From Candidatus Endomicrobium macrotermitis (lineage in GTDB: Bacteria > Elusimicrobiota > Endomicrobiia > Endomicrobiales > Endomicrobiaceae): a stretch of DNA of 55,436 nucleotides. The notes beneath the pieces are model-generated. The model saw only the letters and a program-made list of their open reading frames with translations. It did no database searches and had not been told where the DNA came from. Positions 8,508 to 16,686 of the stretch are shown here, one piece after another; the first letter of the stretch is position 1; each line of letters opens with the position of its first letter. The translations under genes and the position numbers were made by a program. The stretch spans positions 1-55,436 of the forward strand of contig JAISVT010000012.1 in assembly GCA_031271405.1 (NCBI GenBank), given 5' to 3'.

Positions 8508-8808
8508 TAAAAGGGACTTGATCCCTAAACCGTTGATGTGGAGGACGGTGGTTGTGCAGCTACAGAGAGCGGGCGGCGCTGAGATTCCCGCGCAACGCAA
8601 ACCATCGGGTTGGCCCACAGAGGGCGCAGTCAAAAGAAGCGTAGCTTCCCAGTATTCTGCGACGTAAGCATGCGTTAATTGCAAAGAGTATGTTTGTACT
8701 CTCAAAGAGTGTGACGGAAATTTGTAAGCCGTTGCAAATCAAGGTGGCACCGCGGATAATTTCAATCCGTCCTTGGCGTAGTTGTTACGCTATGGACGGA
8801 TTTTTTTA
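8508..8808 (+). promoter_or_regulatory. T-box leader, tryptophan specific
   Basis: The T-box core AAGGTGGCACCGCGG is present at 8741-8755, which pairs with the uncharged NCCA end of a tRNA. About 200 bases upstream the stem I distal arm is visible as AGAGAGCGGG...TTCCCGC (8562-8590). On its 3' side the segment GGGTTGGCCCAC offers TGG at 8611-8613 as the specifier codon for tryptophan. The leader ends in a rho-independent terminator that competes with the antiterminator. By T-box logic, uncharged tRNA-Trp allows readthrough into trpEGDCFBA. Confidence 0.93.
8764..8808 (+). terminator. T-box regulated terminator
   Basis: A hairpin with arms AATCCGTCC (from 8765) and GGACGGATT, then a run of T from about 8801. 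Its 5' arm directly follows the T-box antiterminator core, as required for mutually exclusive folding. Confidence 0.9.
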
Positions 8809-8811
8809 TTT

Positions 8812-8911
8812 CGGAGAGGGGCTTGCGAAGCAAGAGGGTGAGAAAAGGCAATCCCTCGTCCGAGGCTTTGCTTCACCTTCTCCCGCAAGGGGAGAAGGTA
8901 AACTGAAGCGG
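8812..8911. repeat. G-rich dispersed palindromic repeat, copy 1
   Basis: GAGAGGGGCTTGCGAAGCAAGAGGG and, inverted, CTTCTCCCGCAAGGGGAGAAGG, so this copy is a two-arm palindrome between the T-box terminator and trpE. Parts match copies at 13277 and 16567. It carries no open frame of note. Confidence 0.6.
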
Positions 8912-9023
8912 AGAGTAAATTTAGAGAAGGCGGGTGTTTAATATGAATACAAAACGATGGCGGTTTTTCAAAGGCAAAGCGAAGAGTTAAAAGTGCGGAG
9001 CGGAAATGAAAAAGGAGAGATAT

Positions 9024-10493
9024 ATGCTTAAACCGTCAATTGAAGAATCAAAAAAATATTTTGAAGAATATACCGTAGTTCCGGTATGTAAAGAAATTTT
9101 TGCCGATATAAAAACTTCGGTGGAAATCCTTAAGATTTTTATGAAAGAGAATAAAAAATGCTATCTGCTTGAAAGCGTTGACAGCGGCGAAAACTGGGGC
9201 AGGTACTCTTTTTTGGGTTTTGATCCTAAACTTACCGTAAGATGCAATGACGCAGCGGTAACGGTAAATAACGGCTCGGAACGCAAAATCGAGACGAACG
9301 AACCGGTAAAAGTTTTAAGGGAAATTTTAGCGGAATACAAAAGCCCGCAAATGGAATATATGCCGCCTTTTACGGGCGGGCTTGTAGGATACTTCTCCTA
9401 CGATTACGTAAAATACGTTGAGAAATCTTTGAAGCTTGAAAACAGAAATGCGGAAAATTTCGACGATTTTTATCTTATGCTTTTCGATAAAGTCATAGCG
9501 TTTGACCATTTCAGGCAGAAGATTTTTATAATAGCAAACGTCGCGGTAAAAGATTTTGAAAGCAATTATAAAAAAGCCGAGGAAGATATAAAAAATACGG
9601 AAGCCCTTATAAAATCCTGTTCCCCTGACTACGCCGTCAAGTCGGGTCTTAAATCGGATTTAAGGCTGCTTCACAATAAAGACGAGTTCGGCGCTATGGT
9701 TGAAAAAATAAAAAGCCATATACGCGAAGGCGATATTTTTCAAGCCGTTATTTCAAACGGACTGGAAGCCGATTTTGACGGAAATCTTTTCCAAACGTAC
9801 AGGGCGCTGAGAACAATAAATCCGTCGCCGTATATGTTTTTTGTCAATTTCGGCGACGTCCAGCTTGCCGGCGCTTCGCCTGAAACGCTTGTGACGCTAA
9901 AAAACGGAGAACTTAAAAATTACGCTCTTGCCGGAACCGTCAAACGCGGGCAGAACGCCGAAGAAGACGAAGCGCTTATATCCGCTCTGCTGAAAGACGA
10001 GAAAGAGCTTTCCGAACACAATATGCTTGTAGATTTGGGCAGAAACGATTTGGGAAAAATCAGCGAGTTCGGTTCGGTAAAAGTCAGCGAATATATGAAA
10101 ATTTTAAAACTTTCGCATGTAAGCCATATAGCGTCCGCGATAACGTCGAAAATGCAAAAAGGATTTGACGGTTTTGACGCTATTTCCGCGGTGCTTCCGG
10201 CCGGCACGCTTTCCGGCGCGCCGAAAGTCAAAGCGTGCGAAATAATAAATTCGCTTGAAAAACACAAACGCGGAACTTACGGCGGAGCAATAGGTTATAT
10301 AGATTTTGCGGGAAATATGGATATGTGCATAGCGATAAGAATGGCGAAACTTCAAAACGGGAAAGTTTACATACAGGCCGGCGCCGGAATTGTCGCGGAC
10401 AGCGTTGCGGAAAAAGAATTTCAGGAATGCCTTAACAAAGCTCAGGCAGTTGTAGAAGCCGTAAAAACGGCTGACGCCCGGGAGGATATATGA
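9024..10493 (+). CDS. trpE: anthranilate synthase component I
   Basis: A 489-residue TrpE, which makes anthranilate from chorismate with ammonia supplied by TrpG. The N-terminal domain has the LLES motif (in CYLLESVDSG) that binds feedback tryptophan. The C-terminal chorismate domain has ASPETLVTLKNG, the LAGTVKRG block, LVDLGRNDLG and GAPKVKACEII. The ATG at 9024 is preferred because AAAGGAGAG ends four bases before it; an ATG at 9006 would add six residues. First gene of the operon under T-box control. It overlaps trpG by four bases (ATGA). Confidence 0.97.
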   Translation: MLKPSIEESKKYFEEYTVVPVCKEIFADIKTSVEILKIFMKENKKCYLLESVDSGENWGRYSFLGFDPKLTVRCNDAAVTVNNGSERKIETNEPVKVLREILAEYKSPQMEYMPPFTGGLVGYFSYDYVKYVEKSLKLENRNAENFDDFYLMLFDKVIAFDHFRQKIFIIANVAVKDFESNYKKAEEDIKNTEALIKSCSPDYAVKSGLKSDLRLLHNKDEFGAMVEKIKSHIREGDIFQAVISNGLEADFDGNLFQTYRALRTINPSPYMFFVNFGDVQLAGASPETLVTLKNGELKNYALAGTVKRGQNAEEDEALISALLKDEKELSEHNMLVDLGRNDLGKISEFGSVKVSEYMKILKLSHVSHIASAITSKMQKGFDGFDAISAVLPAGTLSGAPKVKACEIINSLEKHKRGTYGGAIGYIDFAGNMDMCIAIRMAKLQNGKVYIQAGAGIVADSVAEKEFQECLNKAQAVVEAVKTADAREDI

Positions 10494-11089
10494 TTTTGAT
10501 AATAGACAATTACGACAGTTTTTCTTATAACCTTTACCAGTACGCGGGGATGTTGAACCCGGACGTGAAAGTTATAAAAAATGACGAAATGACCGTAAAA
10601 GAAATAGAAGAATTGAATCCGTCGCATATTATTTTTTCGCCGGGACCCGGACGCCCTTCCGACGCCGGTATAACCGAAGAAGCGGTTTTATATTTTAAAG
10701 ATAAAAAACCGATGCTCGGAATCTGTCTGGGGCATCAGGCCGTATGCGAAGCGTTCGGCGGAAAAATAACTTATGCAAAAACGCTTATGCCCGGTAAAAC
10801 AAGCGGCGTTCACATAGCCAACGGGAGCCCCGTTTTTAAAGGTCTGCCGCCGGTTATGAAAGCGGCAAGATACCATTCTTTGATCGTAGAGCGGGCAAGT
10901 TTGCCGGAAGATCTTCTAATCATCGCCGAAGACGATGACTCGCAGATAATGGGCGTTAAACACCGCAAATACGATTTGTACGGCTTGCAGTTTCATCCGG
11001 AGTCCGTGCTTACCGAAAACGGGTTTTTGATTATTGAAAACTTTTTAAATATCGGTTCTTCAAATCCTGAGAGAGGGAGGCTGAAATGA
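10490..11089 (+). CDS. trpG: anthranilate synthase component II (glutamine amidotransferase)
   Basis: A 199-residue class I glutamine amidotransferase that supplies ammonia to TrpE. The nucleophile cysteine is in the GICLGHQAVCEAFGG block and the His-Glu pair in LQFHPESVLT. The N-terminus IIDNYDSFSYNL is typical. TrpG proteins can also serve p-aminobenzoate synthase; the operon position points to tryptophan. Start overlaps the trpE stop, and the stop overlaps the trpD start by four bases; GAGAGGGAGG provides the trpD ribosome site. Confidence 0.96.
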   Translation: MILIIDNYDSFSYNLYQYAGMLNPDVKVIKNDEMTVKEIEELNPSHIIFSPGPGRPSDAGITEEAVLYFKDKKPMLGICLGHQAVCEAFGGKITYAKTLMPGKTSGVHIANGSPVFKGLPPVMKAARYHSLIVERASLPEDLLIIAEDDDSQIMGVKHRKYDLYGLQFHPESVLTENGFLIIENFLNIGSSNPERGRLK

Positions 11090-12102
11090 TACGCGAAGCC
11101 ATACACGATCTTGTAAACGGGCAGAATCTTTCTCTCGAAGACACGAAAGCCGTTATGAACGAAATAATGGAAGGCAAAGCGACAGATTCGCAAATCGCTT
11201 CTTTTTTGACTTCGATGAGATTAAAAGGCGAGACCATAGACGAAATTACCGCCTGCGCTTCGGTTATGAGGGATAAAAGCCAAAGGCTTAACCCCAAAGG
11301 CGACGTTCTTGACATAGTCGGAACGGGCGGCGACGAACTTTCGACGTTTAACATATCGTCCGTTTCTGCGCTTGTAATTTCGGCAGCGGGCGTGCCTGTG
11401 GCAAAGCACGGAAACAGAAGCGTATCGAGCAAATGCGGAAGCGCGGATTTGTTTGAAGCGCTGGGAGTCAACATAACCCTTACGCCGGCGCAATGTGAAA
11501 CCGTGCTTGAAAAAATCGGGATATGTTTTTTAATGGCGCAGACTTTTCATTCGTCGATGAAATATGTCGCGAAAGTCAGGAAAGAACTCGGTATAAGGAC
11601 GATATTCAATATTTTAGGGCCTCTTGCAAATCCGGCAAAAGCAAGGTATGAGCTTGTAGGCGTTTACGACGAAAACCTTGTGGAGCCTGTGGCGAGAGTT
11701 CTTGCGAATTTGGGGATTAAAAGGGCGATGGTAGTTCACGGGCGCGACGGGCTTGACGAAGCGACCTTGACGGATACCACGACCATATGCGAAGTTAACG
11801 AAGGCAAACTCAACAGCTTTTTTATCACTCCCGAACAGTTCGGATTAAAAAGATGCGGATTATCCGAGCTTATAGGAGGAAATCCGAAAGAAAACGCGGA
11901 AACAGCGCTGAAAATTTTAAACGGGGAAAAAGGGGCTAAAAGGGATATTGTCCTGTTGAATTCCGCAATATCGCTTTATATGTTTTACAACGGCATAACG
12001 CTTAAAGAATGTTTGAAAACGGCGGCGGAAACGATAGACAGCGGAAAGGCTTTAAAAAAACTCAACGACTTTATAGAAATTTCCGGAAGGATGCGGATAT
12101 GA
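11086..12102 (+). CDS. trpD: anthranilate phosphoribosyltransferase
   Basis: A 338-residue enzyme that transfers phosphoribose from PRPP to anthranilate. The PRPP loop GTGGDELSTFNIS is at about 80-92, KHGNRSVSSKCGSAD follows with the anthranilate and metal sites, and the FNILGPLANPA and HGRDGLDEATLT blocks are intact. Length is normal (about 340). Coupled by ATGA overlaps on both sides. Confidence 0.97.
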   Translation: MIREAIHDLVNGQNLSLEDTKAVMNEIMEGKATDSQIASFLTSMRLKGETIDEITACASVMRDKSQRLNPKGDVLDIVGTGGDELSTFNISSVSALVISAAGVPVAKHGNRSVSSKCGSADLFEALGVNITLTPAQCETVLEKIGICFLMAQTFHSSMKYVAKVRKELGIRTIFNILGPLANPAKARYELVGVYDENLVEPVARVLANLGIKRAMVVHGRDGLDEATLTDTTTICEVNEGKLNSFFITPEQFGLKRCGLSELIGGNPKENAETALKILNGEKGAKRDIVLLNSAISLYMFYNGITLKECLKTAAETIDSGKALKKLNDFIEISGRMRI

Positions 12103-12875
12103 TACTGGATAAAATTGTCGCGGCGGCAAAGGCCAGGGTGGAGAGGGAAAAGTCCATTAAGCCGTTTGCCGGCGTAAAACGGGAAGCCGAAAGCAGTAAG
12201 CGGGACATAGTTCCTTTCGGAAAAGCGTTAAAAAAAGGCGATATAAGTTTTATATGCGAAGTAAAAAAGGCATCGCCGTCAAAAGGGCTTATATCTGCGG
12301 ATTTCAAATATAAAGACATCGCCGCGGATTACGAGTCCGCGGGCGCGGACTCGATTTCGGTTCTTACCGAGCCGGACTTCTTTTTAGGCGGAAACGAATA
12401 TCTTACGGAAATAAAAAAAGAAACGAAGCTCCCGGTTTTAAGAAAAGATTTTATAATCGACGCGTATCAGATATACGAAGCCAAAAATATCGGAGCCGAC
12501 GCGGTTCTTCTGATATGCGCGGCTTTGGATTTTGACGTTTTGAAAAAGTTTTTGGAAATTGCGCGCGCCATAGGCTTATCGTGCCTTGCGGAAGCGCACG
12601 ATGAAAAAGAAATTGAAACGGTCTTGAAAGCCGGCGCGGAAATTGTCGGCGTAAACAACCGGAATTTAAAAACTTTCGAAGTCAATATAAATAACAGCGT
12701 AAATTTGAGAAAATACGTTCCCGCGGATAAAATATTCGTTTCCGAAAGCGGGATTAAAACAAGAGAACACGTACAAGCCTTGAGAGACAATAAAATAGAC
12801 GCCGTTTTGATAGGCGAAGAACTTATGAGAAGCGGGAATGTGAAAGAAAAGATGAGAGAGCTGAGAGGTAAGTAG
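12099..12875 (+). CDS. trpC: indole-3-glycerol phosphate synthase
   Basis: A 258-residue (beta/alpha)8 enzyme that closes the indole ring. Diagnostic blocks are FICEVKKASPSKGLI near residue 50, ADSISVLTEPDFFLG, LRKDFIIDAYQIYEA, VGVNNRNLKTFEV and FVSESGI. An in-frame ATG at 12009 lies deep inside trpD; the start at 12099 fits the family length and forms an ATGA overlap with trpD. Not fused to TrpF. Confidence 0.97.
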   Translation: MILDKIVAAAKARVEREKSIKPFAGVKREAESSKRDIVPFGKALKKGDISFICEVKKASPSKGLISADFKYKDIAADYESAGADSISVLTEPDFFLGGNEYLTEIKKETKLPVLRKDFIIDAYQIYEAKNIGADAVLLICAALDFDVLKKFLEIARAIGLSCLAEAHDEKEIETVLKAGAEIVGVNNRNLKTFEVNINNSVNLRKYVPADKIFVSESGIKTREHVQALRDNKIDAVLIGEELMRSGNVKEKMRELRGK

Positions 12876-12945
12876 CGGTTTGCCGTAGTCAGATGTAAAA
12901 ATGGATTCCGTTTTTCAACGGAATGGCGGCATGCAGGGAGTTAAA

Positions 12946-13584
12946 ATGTCTAAAATCAAAATATGCGGGCTTAAAAGGGAAGAAGACATAAATTACGTAA
13001 ACGAAACGAAACCCGATTTCGCGGGTTTTGTTTTTGCGGGCGCCAAAAGGAAAATAGATTTTAAAACCGCCGAAAAATTTAAATCTTTATTAAGCAAAGA
13101 CATAAAATCCGCAGGCGTTTTCGCAAACGAAAAAATCGAAAACATATCAGCTTTGCATAAAGACAAAATTATAGATTTAATCCAGCTTCACGGCGAAGAA
13201 GGCGAAGGCTATATAAAAGAGCTGAAAGATAAAACCGGCGCTATTATTATTAAAACGGTAAAATTTCGCGCGCATTTCCCCCCGCCCCTTGCGGGAGAGG
13301 GACTTGTGAAGCGAGAGGGCGATGGGTTGCCCGTGAAAGCCGATTTCCTTCTTTTCGATTCCGAAACGGGCGGCAGCGGCAAAACTTTCGACTGGCGTTT
13401 AATAAAAGATTATCCGAAACCGTTTTTTCTTGCCGGCGGAATAAATGCGGATAATATTTCAGAAGCCTTAAAATTAAACCCTTACTGCATAGATTTGAGC
13501 AGCGGCGTTGAAACTGGCGGCGCGAAAGATTTCGATAAGATAAAAAAAATAATAGAGATTGTCAGAAAATATAAACAATTATAG
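12946..13584 (+). CDS. trpF: phosphoribosylanthranilate isomerase with an in-frame repeat insertion
   Basis: A 212-residue TrpF, which isomerises phosphoribosylanthranilate before the TrpC step. The start MSKIKICGLK carries the catalytic cysteine C7; AGGGAG precedes it, whereas the longer frame from 12901 has no ribosome site. The general acid aspartate is in LLFDSETGGSGKTFDW (near D138) and the phosphate loop is FFLAGGI. Between KTVK and KADF, residues about 107-130 (with FPPPLAGEGL) are encoded by a dispersed G-rich repeat found elsewhere between genes. In other TrpF proteins this region forms the helix after strand 5. The frame stays open on both sides, so the protein is probably made; its activity is uncertain. 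Confidence 0.93.
   Translation: MSKIKICGLKREEDINYVNETKPDFAGFVFAGAKRKIDFKTAEKFKSLLSKDIKSAGVFANEKIENISALHKDKIIDLIQLHGEEGEGYIKELKDKTGAIIIKTVKFRAHFPPPLAGEGLVKREGDGLPVKADFLLFDSETGGSGKTFDWRLIKDYPKPFFLAGGINADNISEALKLNPYCIDLSSGVETGGAKDFDKIKKIIEIVRKYKQL
13277..13328. repeat. G-rich dispersed repeat, copy 2, inside trpF
   Basis: The core GCCCCTTGCGGGAGAGGGAC plus TTG is identical to copy 3 at 16577-16599, and the following GAAGCGAGAGGG matches AAAGCAAGAGGG there with few changes. Here it is read in frame as part of TrpF. Confidence 0.8.
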
Positions 13585-13588
13585 CCGT

Positions 13589-13687
13589 GTCATGCCGGGC
13601 GAAACGGCGCAGCCGTTAAGCCGGAACATCTGCCTTTTACGGCAGACCCGTTCGGCTTCGGAACAAAGTTCCTTCGCTCAGGGTGAC
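13589..13687. repeat. GTCAT/GTGAC-bounded repeat between trpF and trpB
   Basis: Starts GTCATGCCGGGCG and ends CTCAGGGTGAC, with an internal hairpin TGCCTTTTACGGCA. It fills almost the whole trpF-trpB gap inside the operon. Related elements with GTCAT and RTGAC ends occur at 7422, 18098, 45646, 48065 and 48981. Confidence 0.65.
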
Positions 13688-13703
13688 AGAAAAAGGAGCA
13701 AAT

Positions 13704-14891
13704 ATGTCAAAAAAAGGAAAATACGGAATACACGGCGGGCAATATATTCCCGAAACTCTTATGAATGCCGTAAACGAACTTGAAAAAGCTTACGGTTATT
13801 ATAAAAACGATAAAATTTTTAACGCCGAACTTGAAACTTTGTTTAACGATTACGCGGGCAGGCCTTCAAGGCTTTATTATGCCGAAAATCTGACCGAAAA
13901 ACTTGGCGGCGCAAAAATCTATTTAAAAAGGGAAGATTTAAACCATACGGGTTCCCACAAAATAAACAATGTTTTGGGGCAGACCCTGCTTGCGAAAAAA
14001 ATGGGTAAAAAAAGAATAATTGCCGAGACAGGCGCGGGGCAGCACGGGGTAGCCGCGGCGACTGCAGCTGCTTTGCTCGGTTTGGAATGCGAAGTGTTTA
14101 TGGGCGAAGAAGACACGCAAAGACAGTCGCTAAACGTATTCCGCATGCAGCTGCTGGGCGCTAAAGTTCATCCGGTAAAAAGCGGCGCGAAAACTTTAAA
14201 AGACGCGACAAGCGAAGCGATGAGGGAATGGACAAGAAGGGTTGACGATACTCTTTATGTCATAGGTTCCGTTATGGGGCCGCATCCGTTTCCGGAAATA
14301 GTAAGGGATTTTCAAAGTGTCATAGGAAAAGAAATAAAAAGTCAGCTGCTTGAAAAAGAAGGAAAACTGCCTGACGCCGTTATTGCCTGCGTAGGAGGCG
14401 GCTCTAACGCTATGGGGACTTTTTATGACTTCATAGGAGATAAAAACGTAAAGCTTATAGGCTGCGAAGCCGCCGGAAAAGGCGTCGATACCCCGGAAAC
14501 GGCTGCTACCATAGCTACGGGAAGAACGGGAATATTTCACGGGATGAAATCTTATTTTTGCCAGACCGTAAACGGCCAGATCGTTCCCGTATATTCCATT
14601 TCCGCAGGGCTTGATTATCCCGGCATAGGCCCCGAGCATTCTTATTTGCACGATATAAAAAGAGCCGAATATGTTCCGGTGACTGACGCGCAGGCGGTAG
14701 AAGCGTTTGAGCTTTTATCGCGTACCGAAGGAATAATCCCGGCGATAGAATCCGCGCATGCGGTTTATTACGCGGCAAAAATCGCGCCGGAAATGAAAAA
14801 GGACGAAACAATAGTCGTTACTCTTTCGGGAAGAGGGGACAAAGACGCCGCTATGATCGCAAAGTATAAAGGAGTCAATATAAATGAATAA
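13704..14891 (+). CDS. trpB: tryptophan synthase beta chain
   Basis: A 395-residue TrpB1-type enzyme, which condenses indole with serine using PLP. The Schiff-base lysine is K86 in HTGSHKINN. The GAGQHGVA block, the phosphate-binding GGGSNA and the C-terminal [10 protein letters not shown] are intact. The ATG at 13704 follows AAAAAGGAG; an ATG-like start at 13683 lies in repeat sequence. Overlaps trpA by eight bases. Confidence 0.97.
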   Translation: MSKKGKYGIHGGQYIPETLMNAVNELEKAYGYYKNDKIFNAELETLFNDYAGRPSRLYYAENLTEKLGGAKIYLKREDLNHTGSHKINNVLGQTLLAKKMGKKRIIAETGAGQHGVAAATAAALLGLECEVFMGEEDTQRQSLNVFRMQLLGAKVHPVKSGAKTLKDATSEAMREWTRRVDDTLYVIGSVMGPHPFPEIVRDFQSVIGKEIKSQLLEKEGKLPDAVIACVGGGSNAMGTFYDFIGDKNVKLIGCEAAGKGVDTPETAATIATGRTGIFHGMKSYFCQTVNGQIVPVYSISAGLDYPGIGPEHSYLHDIKRAEYVPVTDAQAVEAFELLSRTEGIIPAIESAHAVYYAAKIAPEMKKDETIVVTLSGRGDKDAAMIAKYKGVNINE

Positions 14892-15669
14892 AATATCCGA
14901 AATTTTTAAAAATAAAAAATGCCTTATAACTTATCTTACCGCAGGCGATCCGTCGCTCGATAAAACCGAAGAATTTATAGTTTCGCTGGCAAAAAACGGC
15001 GCGGATCTGATAGAAATAGGCATACCGTTTTCGGATCCCGTAGCGGAAGGGGAAGTCATACAAAACGCTATGGCAAGGGCGCTTTCCGAAAATATCGGTT
15101 TGGACGATATTTTCAATATGGTTTCGAGCGTCGTTAAAAAAATATCCGTTCCGCTTGCTTTTATGACATATTTAAACCCGCTGCTTACTTACGGTTACGA
15201 TAAATTTTTTAAGAGGTGCAAAGAAACCGGCATAGAGGCAATAATCGTTCCGGATATGCCGTTTGAGGAGCAGGATGAAATTAAAGAATTTACCGGCAAA
15301 TACGGCGTAACGATAATCACTTTGATCGCCCCTACGTCTTTGGAAAGAATAGAAAAACTTGCAAAAAACGCCGAAGGCTTTATTTATCTGGTTTCGTCTT
15401 TGGGCGTTACCGGCACTCGCAGCGAAATCACTACCGATATAAATTCTATCGTGTCTAAGATAAAACAAATTACGGACGTTCCCGTCGCCGTAGGTTTCGG
15501 CATTTCAACCGGAAAACAGGCAAAAGATATGACCGAATCCGCCGACGGCGCGATCATCGGCAGCGCGATAGTAAAAATAATAGCCGAACACAAAGAAAAC
15601 GCCGCTGCGAAAATAGCAGGGTTTGTTTCGGAAGTTAAAACGGCGGTTAACGGTTCAAGAAGAAGATAA
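14884..15669 (+). CDS. trpA: tryptophan synthase alpha chain
   Basis: A 261-residue TrpA that cleaves indole-3-glycerol phosphate and passes indole to TrpB. The catalytic glutamate (E49 in E. coli) is E44 in [12 protein letters not shown]. At the place of the second acid (D60 in E. coli) the sequence is VAEGEVIQ, with Glu instead of Asp, a conservative change. Other blocks are [11 protein letters not shown] and GFGIST. Last gene of the T-box operon; a hairpin follows. Confidence 0.96.
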   Translation: MNKISEIFKNKKCLITYLTAGDPSLDKTEEFIVSLAKNGADLIEIGIPFSDPVAEGEVIQNAMARALSENIGLDDIFNMVSSVVKKISVPLAFMTYLNPLLTYGYDKFFKRCKETGIEAIIVPDMPFEEQDEIKEFTGKYGVTIITLIAPTSLERIEKLAKNAEGFIYLVSSLGVTGTRSEITTDINSIVSKIKQITDVPVAVGFGISTGKQAKDMTESADGAIIGSAIVKIIAEHKENAAAKIAGFVSEVKTAVNGSRRR

Positions 15670-15687
15670 GAGGGTAAGAGGATAAGC

Positions 15688-15737
15688 AACGGCAATAAGA
15701 CTTTTGGTTTTGCCTGTCTTCTTATTTTCTGCCGTTA
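15688..15737 (+). terminator. terminator hairpin after the trp operon
   Basis: AACGGCA at 15688-15694 pairs with TGCCGTT at 15730-15736, with further AATAAGAC/GTCTTCTT pairing inside. It sits between convergent genes and overlaps the end of the minus-strand gene, so it may serve both directions. The T-run is weak. Confidence 0.55.
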
Positions 15738-16487
15738 TAAAAACTCCGTCATTCTGTCGCGGTATCTTTTTGGCAGGTGCGTGTTTTGGCATTTCGGGTT
15801 GAATCTTTCTTTTATAGCTATTGTTTCATGAAACGTTTTCCAGAGATTTCTGTAAAACGTTTCTTTTTCGTCCGTTTTCGGCATTGTTATGTCTTTTGCG
15901 TCAAACAGCGACAGTTTCCATTTTTCATAAACGCAGGCGGCTTTGTTCGTCTCGTCTATTATTATAAATTTTTCTTCCGGCATCCTTTGCGCAAAATGCG
16001 GCGCCGTGTAAGGAAGAACGAAGTTTTTAGGTTTTATCGATGAAACAAACAAACCGTCAACTTCCGAAAACCGTATAAACCCTTTGTAATGGTGCGATTC
16101 GTTATACAAAAAGCGGACTGCTTTGTTCAGAGCGTTTACAATATTGTCCGAAAGCATAGTCATGATTTTGCTTCCGGTTTTATAACCCAGCCTCATAAAT
16201 TCAAGCATAACAAGTTCTTTATCCGGAAGATTTGTGCATAGAGAATCCCTCAAAAAAATCAAAGCGTCCGGATTTATTTTTTCGTTTACCGACCTTTTTA
16301 CGCGTTCCGATTTGCCGAAATCGGTTTCTATGTTAAACTGCCCGAAAAGCCCCGGCTGCGAATCTTTTTCGCTGATAATAGCGGAAGGTATTTCCCTGCG
16401 CGAAAAACTTTCAAACGCGCAGCAGAGAAACCCGTCGAACGTTCCGTCATAACCGTAGATGATATTCTGTTTTGTAAAGTTTTTCAT
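15735..16487 (-). CDS. probable DNA metabolism protein (TIGR03915/DUF4130 type)
   Basis: A 250-residue protein with the start IIYGYDGTFDGFLCCAFESF, which is the hallmark of the TIGR03915 family (DUF4130 at its C-terminal half). It ends PHFAQRMPEEKFIIIDETNKAACVYEK, and a C-terminal ERFNPKCQNTHLPKRYRDRMTEF matches the family closing motif. The molecular function is unknown. The family is found beside, or fused with, a radical SAM protein (TIGR03916) or a uracil-DNA-binding protein (UdgX), which suggests DNA repair or modification. Here the radical SAM partner is the next gene upstream, 199 bases away with a repeat between. Confidence 0.82.
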   Translation of the reverse strand: MKNFTKQNIIYGYDGTFDGFLCCAFESFSRREIPSAIISEKDSQPGLFGQFNIETDFGKSERVKRSVNEKINPDALIFLRDSLCTNLPDKELVMLEFMRLGYKTGSKIMTMLSDNIVNALNKAVRFLYNESHHYKGFIRFSEVDGLFVSSIKPKNFVLPYTAPHFAQRMPEEKFIIIDETNKAACVYEKWKLSLFDAKDITMPKTDEKETFYRNLWKTFHETIAIKERFNPKCQNTHLPKRYRDRMTEFL

Positions 16488-16566
16488 ATGGTTCCGTTTC
16501 CCGGATTGCTTTCCCCGACAAATACACTCGGGGACAGGTTTTCCTGCAACGCTAAAAAAAAGTTTT

Positions 16567-16622
16567 TATTCCCTCGCCCCTTGCGGGAGAGGGACTTGCA
16601 AAGCAAGAGGGTGAGGGGTACC
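16567..16622. repeat. G-rich dispersed repeat, copy 3
   Basis: CCCTCGCCCCTTGCGGGAGA at 16571-16590 continues into GGGACTTGCAAAGCAAGAGGGTGAGGGG; it folds into a palindrome and matches the insert inside trpF. Lies between the two genes of the radical SAM pair. Confidence 0.75.
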
Positions 16623-16686
16623 GTCTTTAGCGCGGGCCCGGGAGCATCCGGTTTTTGAAATATCTGCGGCAAAAATGTATCCGGCA

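Noticed and set aside
8385-8742. Minus-strand reading frames over the T-box leader
   Set aside because: They lie on the opposite strand of a structured RNA leader, lack ribosome sites and show no protein pattern.
13559-13783. Small reading frame spanning the trpF-trpB gap
   Set aside because: It runs through the GTCAT-type repeat and into trpB in another frame, with no ribosome site.
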